A stretch of 7,920 bases of DNA from Caryophanales bacterium UBA6331. Lineage in GTDB: Bacteria > Bacillota_I > Bacilli_A > RF39 > UBA660. Numbering within the stretch: position 1 is the first letter of the stretch; every line of letters begins with the position of its first letter. This document shows, piece after piece, positions 6,769 through 7,920 of the stretch. Both the position numbers and the translations under genes were made by a program. The stretch spans positions 1 through 7,920 of the forward strand of contig DJSP01000018.1 in the NCBI GenBank assembly GCA_002438065.1. Direction: 5' to 3'. A model generated the notes under the pieces. That model made no database searches. It saw nothing but the letters and a program-made list of their open reading frames with translations, and was not told the DNA's origin.

Positions 6769-7218
6769 TTATACAAGTTTACCAGTATAATATAAATCAT
6801 CATGACAACTTTCAAATCCAATTGTTTCAGAACCAGTATCAGAATCTTCTACAGTTGGAGTAGCTGGTTCTTCAAGTTGAGGATCTGTTGATTCATCATC
6901 TTCTGACTGACTTGAATTAGAATCTTCATTAGTAGGTTCCACATTTACATCAGTTTCTAAAGTAGATATTGTTTCATCTTCATTAGATTCAGATTTTACC
7001 TCAGTATCACTTGTTTCCTCATTCTGAGTCTCATTAGTAGTTTCCTCATTATTATTATCATTATTTATAACATCATCATTAGATTGTACATCTGATTCTT
7101 CTGTATTATCATTGGTATTTACAGATTCAGATTCATTTAAAATATCTTGAGTTACTACTGCATTTCCATTAGAATTAAAAGCATCTTCCGTTAATATTGT
7201 TTTTTTAGATTTAGCCAT
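6769..7218 (-). CDS. Highly acidic, low-complexity protein of unknown function (149 aa)
   Basis: An unusual 149-aa protein. After a short basic start (MAKSKKTILTEDAF), residues about 25-130 consist almost only of Asp, Glu, Asn, Ser and Thr. About 28% of all residues are acidic (42 by count), with five Lys and no Arg, so it should be strongly negative and intrinsically disordered. The last segment (FESCHDDLYYTGKLV) regains hydrophobic and aromatic residues and holds the only Cys, and may be a small docking motif. The start at 7218 is supported by AAGGAGATG 6-9 nt upstream. It sits in a baseplate and lysis operon, so a virion, assembly or host-interaction role is possible, for example a flexible acidic tether or a charge mimic. 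None of this is shown by sequence. Family not recognised. Confidence 0.85.
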   Translation of the reverse strand: MAKSKKTILTEDAFNSNGNAVVTQDILNESESVNTNDNTEESDVQSNDDVINNDNNNEETTNETQNEETSDTEVKSESNEDETISTLETDVNVEPTNEDSNSSQSEDDESTDPQLEEPATPTVEDSDTGSETIGFESCHDDLYYTGKLV

Positions 7219-7247
7219 TTAAAACATCTCCTTTTAATTTAAAATAT

Positions 7248-7847
7248 TTAACCAAAGTAATATGGTTTGCCATCATACATTTCATTAAAATATTTAATAC
7301 CTTTTGTTATATGAGAAATTTGTACATCTATATTACATTCCATATACATGTTACCAATTTTAGGTCCACCCCATTTAGTATTATAATTTATTTGTTTACC
7401 TGTAATTTTTGTTTTTCCAAATTTATAAGTTACTATTGGAACATATAAACCATCTTGAGTTCTTAAAGGATATTGACAAGCTTGGATTAAAGATACTAAA
7501 TCATCAATTTGATTTCTATCTTCACGATATGTATAACCTACATCAGTATCTCTTTTTAAAGCTAATTCTCTATGTAAATGTAAACTTATTCTAGTTGATA
7601 CATCTCCAGTACTTACATATCCACTAATTGTACCTGGTCTACCAATAATTTCAGCTGAAGTAAAATTAGTAGAATTTCCAAAAGTTATATCATCAGGATA
7701 TACAGGAATATTTAATTTATATGTTGGTGTTCCTGCATGATTAAATTCTACAAATATAGCACATTGATCATCAGAAAAATGATTATTATAAACATCATCT
7801 GTAATTTCAGTCCAAATAACATCTTTATTTTCTAAACTATTAGCCAT
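7248..7847 (-). CDS. Tail/baseplate protein resembling XkdP N-terminal family
   Basis: A 199-aa protein, mostly beta. It has the pattern of small phage tail/baseplate connector proteins such as the N-terminal part of Bacillus PBSX XkdP: an early P-x-x-P-D-D-I segment (IPVYPDDITFGNSTNF), a GRPGTISGYVSTGD turn where the family has a Gly-rich loop before an i-x-f strand, a helical stretch (QIDDLVSLIQACQYPLR), then a strand with VPIVTYKFGKTKITGK, a TKWGGPKIGNMY segment and a final IDVQIS strand. In that family the protein sits between tail tube and hub, or assists their assembly. A LysM domain, often attached in XkdP, is absent here; the separate gp53-like gene has one. The start ATG follows GAGGGTGA at a normal distance. 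It is the first gene after the repeated leader at the right edge, so it heads its transcription unit. Fold-level resemblance only; the exact baseplate position is uncertain. Confidence 0.62.
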   Translation of the reverse strand: MANSLENKDVIWTEITDDVYNNHFSDDQCAIFVEFNHAGTPTYKLNIPVYPDDITFGNSTNFTSAEIIGRPGTISGYVSTGDVSTRISLHLHRELALKRDTDVGYTYREDRNQIDDLVSLIQACQYPLRTQDGLYVPIVTYKFGKTKITGKQINYNTKWGGPKIGNMYMECNIDVQISHITKGIKYFNEMYDGKPYYFG

Positions 7848-7874
7848 ATAATAATCACCCTCTTTCCAACTTTT
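7848..7874 (-). promoter_or_regulatory. Gene-specific leader and ribosome binding site of the XkdP-like gene
   Basis: The stretch between the repeat and the ATG at 7847 contains GGAAAGAGGGTGATT on the minus strand, a good purine-rich ribosome binding site. It differs from the matching spot before the gp53-like gene, so only the upstream repeat is shared between the two leaders. Confidence 0.6.
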
Positions 7875-7920
7875 TATATATTTTTATTTTAATTTTTAGC
7901 ATAAAAATAAAGGGTAAATA
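7875..7920. repeat. 46-bp exact direct repeat, copy 2 (may continue past the edge)
   Basis: Second copy of the leader repeat, offset by 2561 bp from copy 1, upstream of the XkdP-like gene. It reaches the window edge still matching, so the true repeat may be longer and probably includes the whole terminator hairpin. Confidence 0.95.
7903..7920 (-). terminator. Half of a second terminator, cut by the window edge
   Basis: Positions 7909-7920 equal the downstream arm of the 5342-5377 hairpin base for base, and 7903-7907 are its T-run on the minus strand. The matching arm would lie just beyond 7920, so this is inferred to be the terminator of the gene upstream of the window. Confidence 0.65.

Noticed and set aside
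7409..7594. Plus-strand open frame of 61 codons
   Set aside because: Antisense to the XkdP-like gene, without start signals.
1..7920. CRISPR arrays, tRNA genes, insertion sequences
   Set aside because: No regularly spaced short repeats, no cloverleaf sequence and no transposase-like frame were seen. The only exact long repeat noticed is the pair of 46-bp leaders.

Overview
The window looks like part of the baseplate and lysis region of a contractile-tailed (myovirus-type) bacteriophage or prophage with a low-G+C Gram-positive host, most plausibly a member of the Clostridia. The signs are the strong A+T bias, purine-rich AGGAGG-type ribosome binding sites before almost every gene, recognisable gp53-, gp27- and gp5-like baseplate proteins, and a concentration of peptidoglycan hydrolases. 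All eight supported genes lie on the minus strand with short gaps or small overlaps, so transcription runs from position 7920 towards position 1. The host assignment is inference; no host gene is present.

Region 1 (7920 to about 5348, read right to left) starts with an intergenic leader that carries half of a terminator hairpin. It then encodes a 199-aa protein resembling the XkdP N-terminal family of tail/baseplate proteins, a 149-aa extremely acidic and probably disordered protein, a 56-aa protein of unknown function, and a 398-aa Amidase_2 endolysin with an SH3-like domain and three SLH-like repeats. A clean 12-bp-stem terminator follows the endolysin.

Region 2 (about 5347 to 1) opens with a leader that shares 46 identical bases with the leader of region 1. 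It encodes a gp53-like LysM-fold baseplate wedge protein (161 aa), a large gp27-like baseplate hub (679 aa), and three consecutive gp5-like spike proteins. The three share one N-terminal OB-type domain and a Gly/Ser linker, but each ends in different wall-active machinery: an Amidase_5/NlpC-like peptidase; an expansin-like double-psi beta-barrel plus an NlpC/P60 peptidase; and an Amidase_3 amidase that runs off the left edge.

Together the genes describe the tail-tip puncturing apparatus (hub, wedge, spike lysins) beside a free endolysin. The most notable feature is the tandem set of three spike paralogues with interchangeable hydrolase heads next to a single hub gene. It raises the question of whether the central spike is a hetero-oligomer carrying several cutting chemistries at once. 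Several database-style starts were moved to the ATG that sits at the proper distance from a ribosome binding site.
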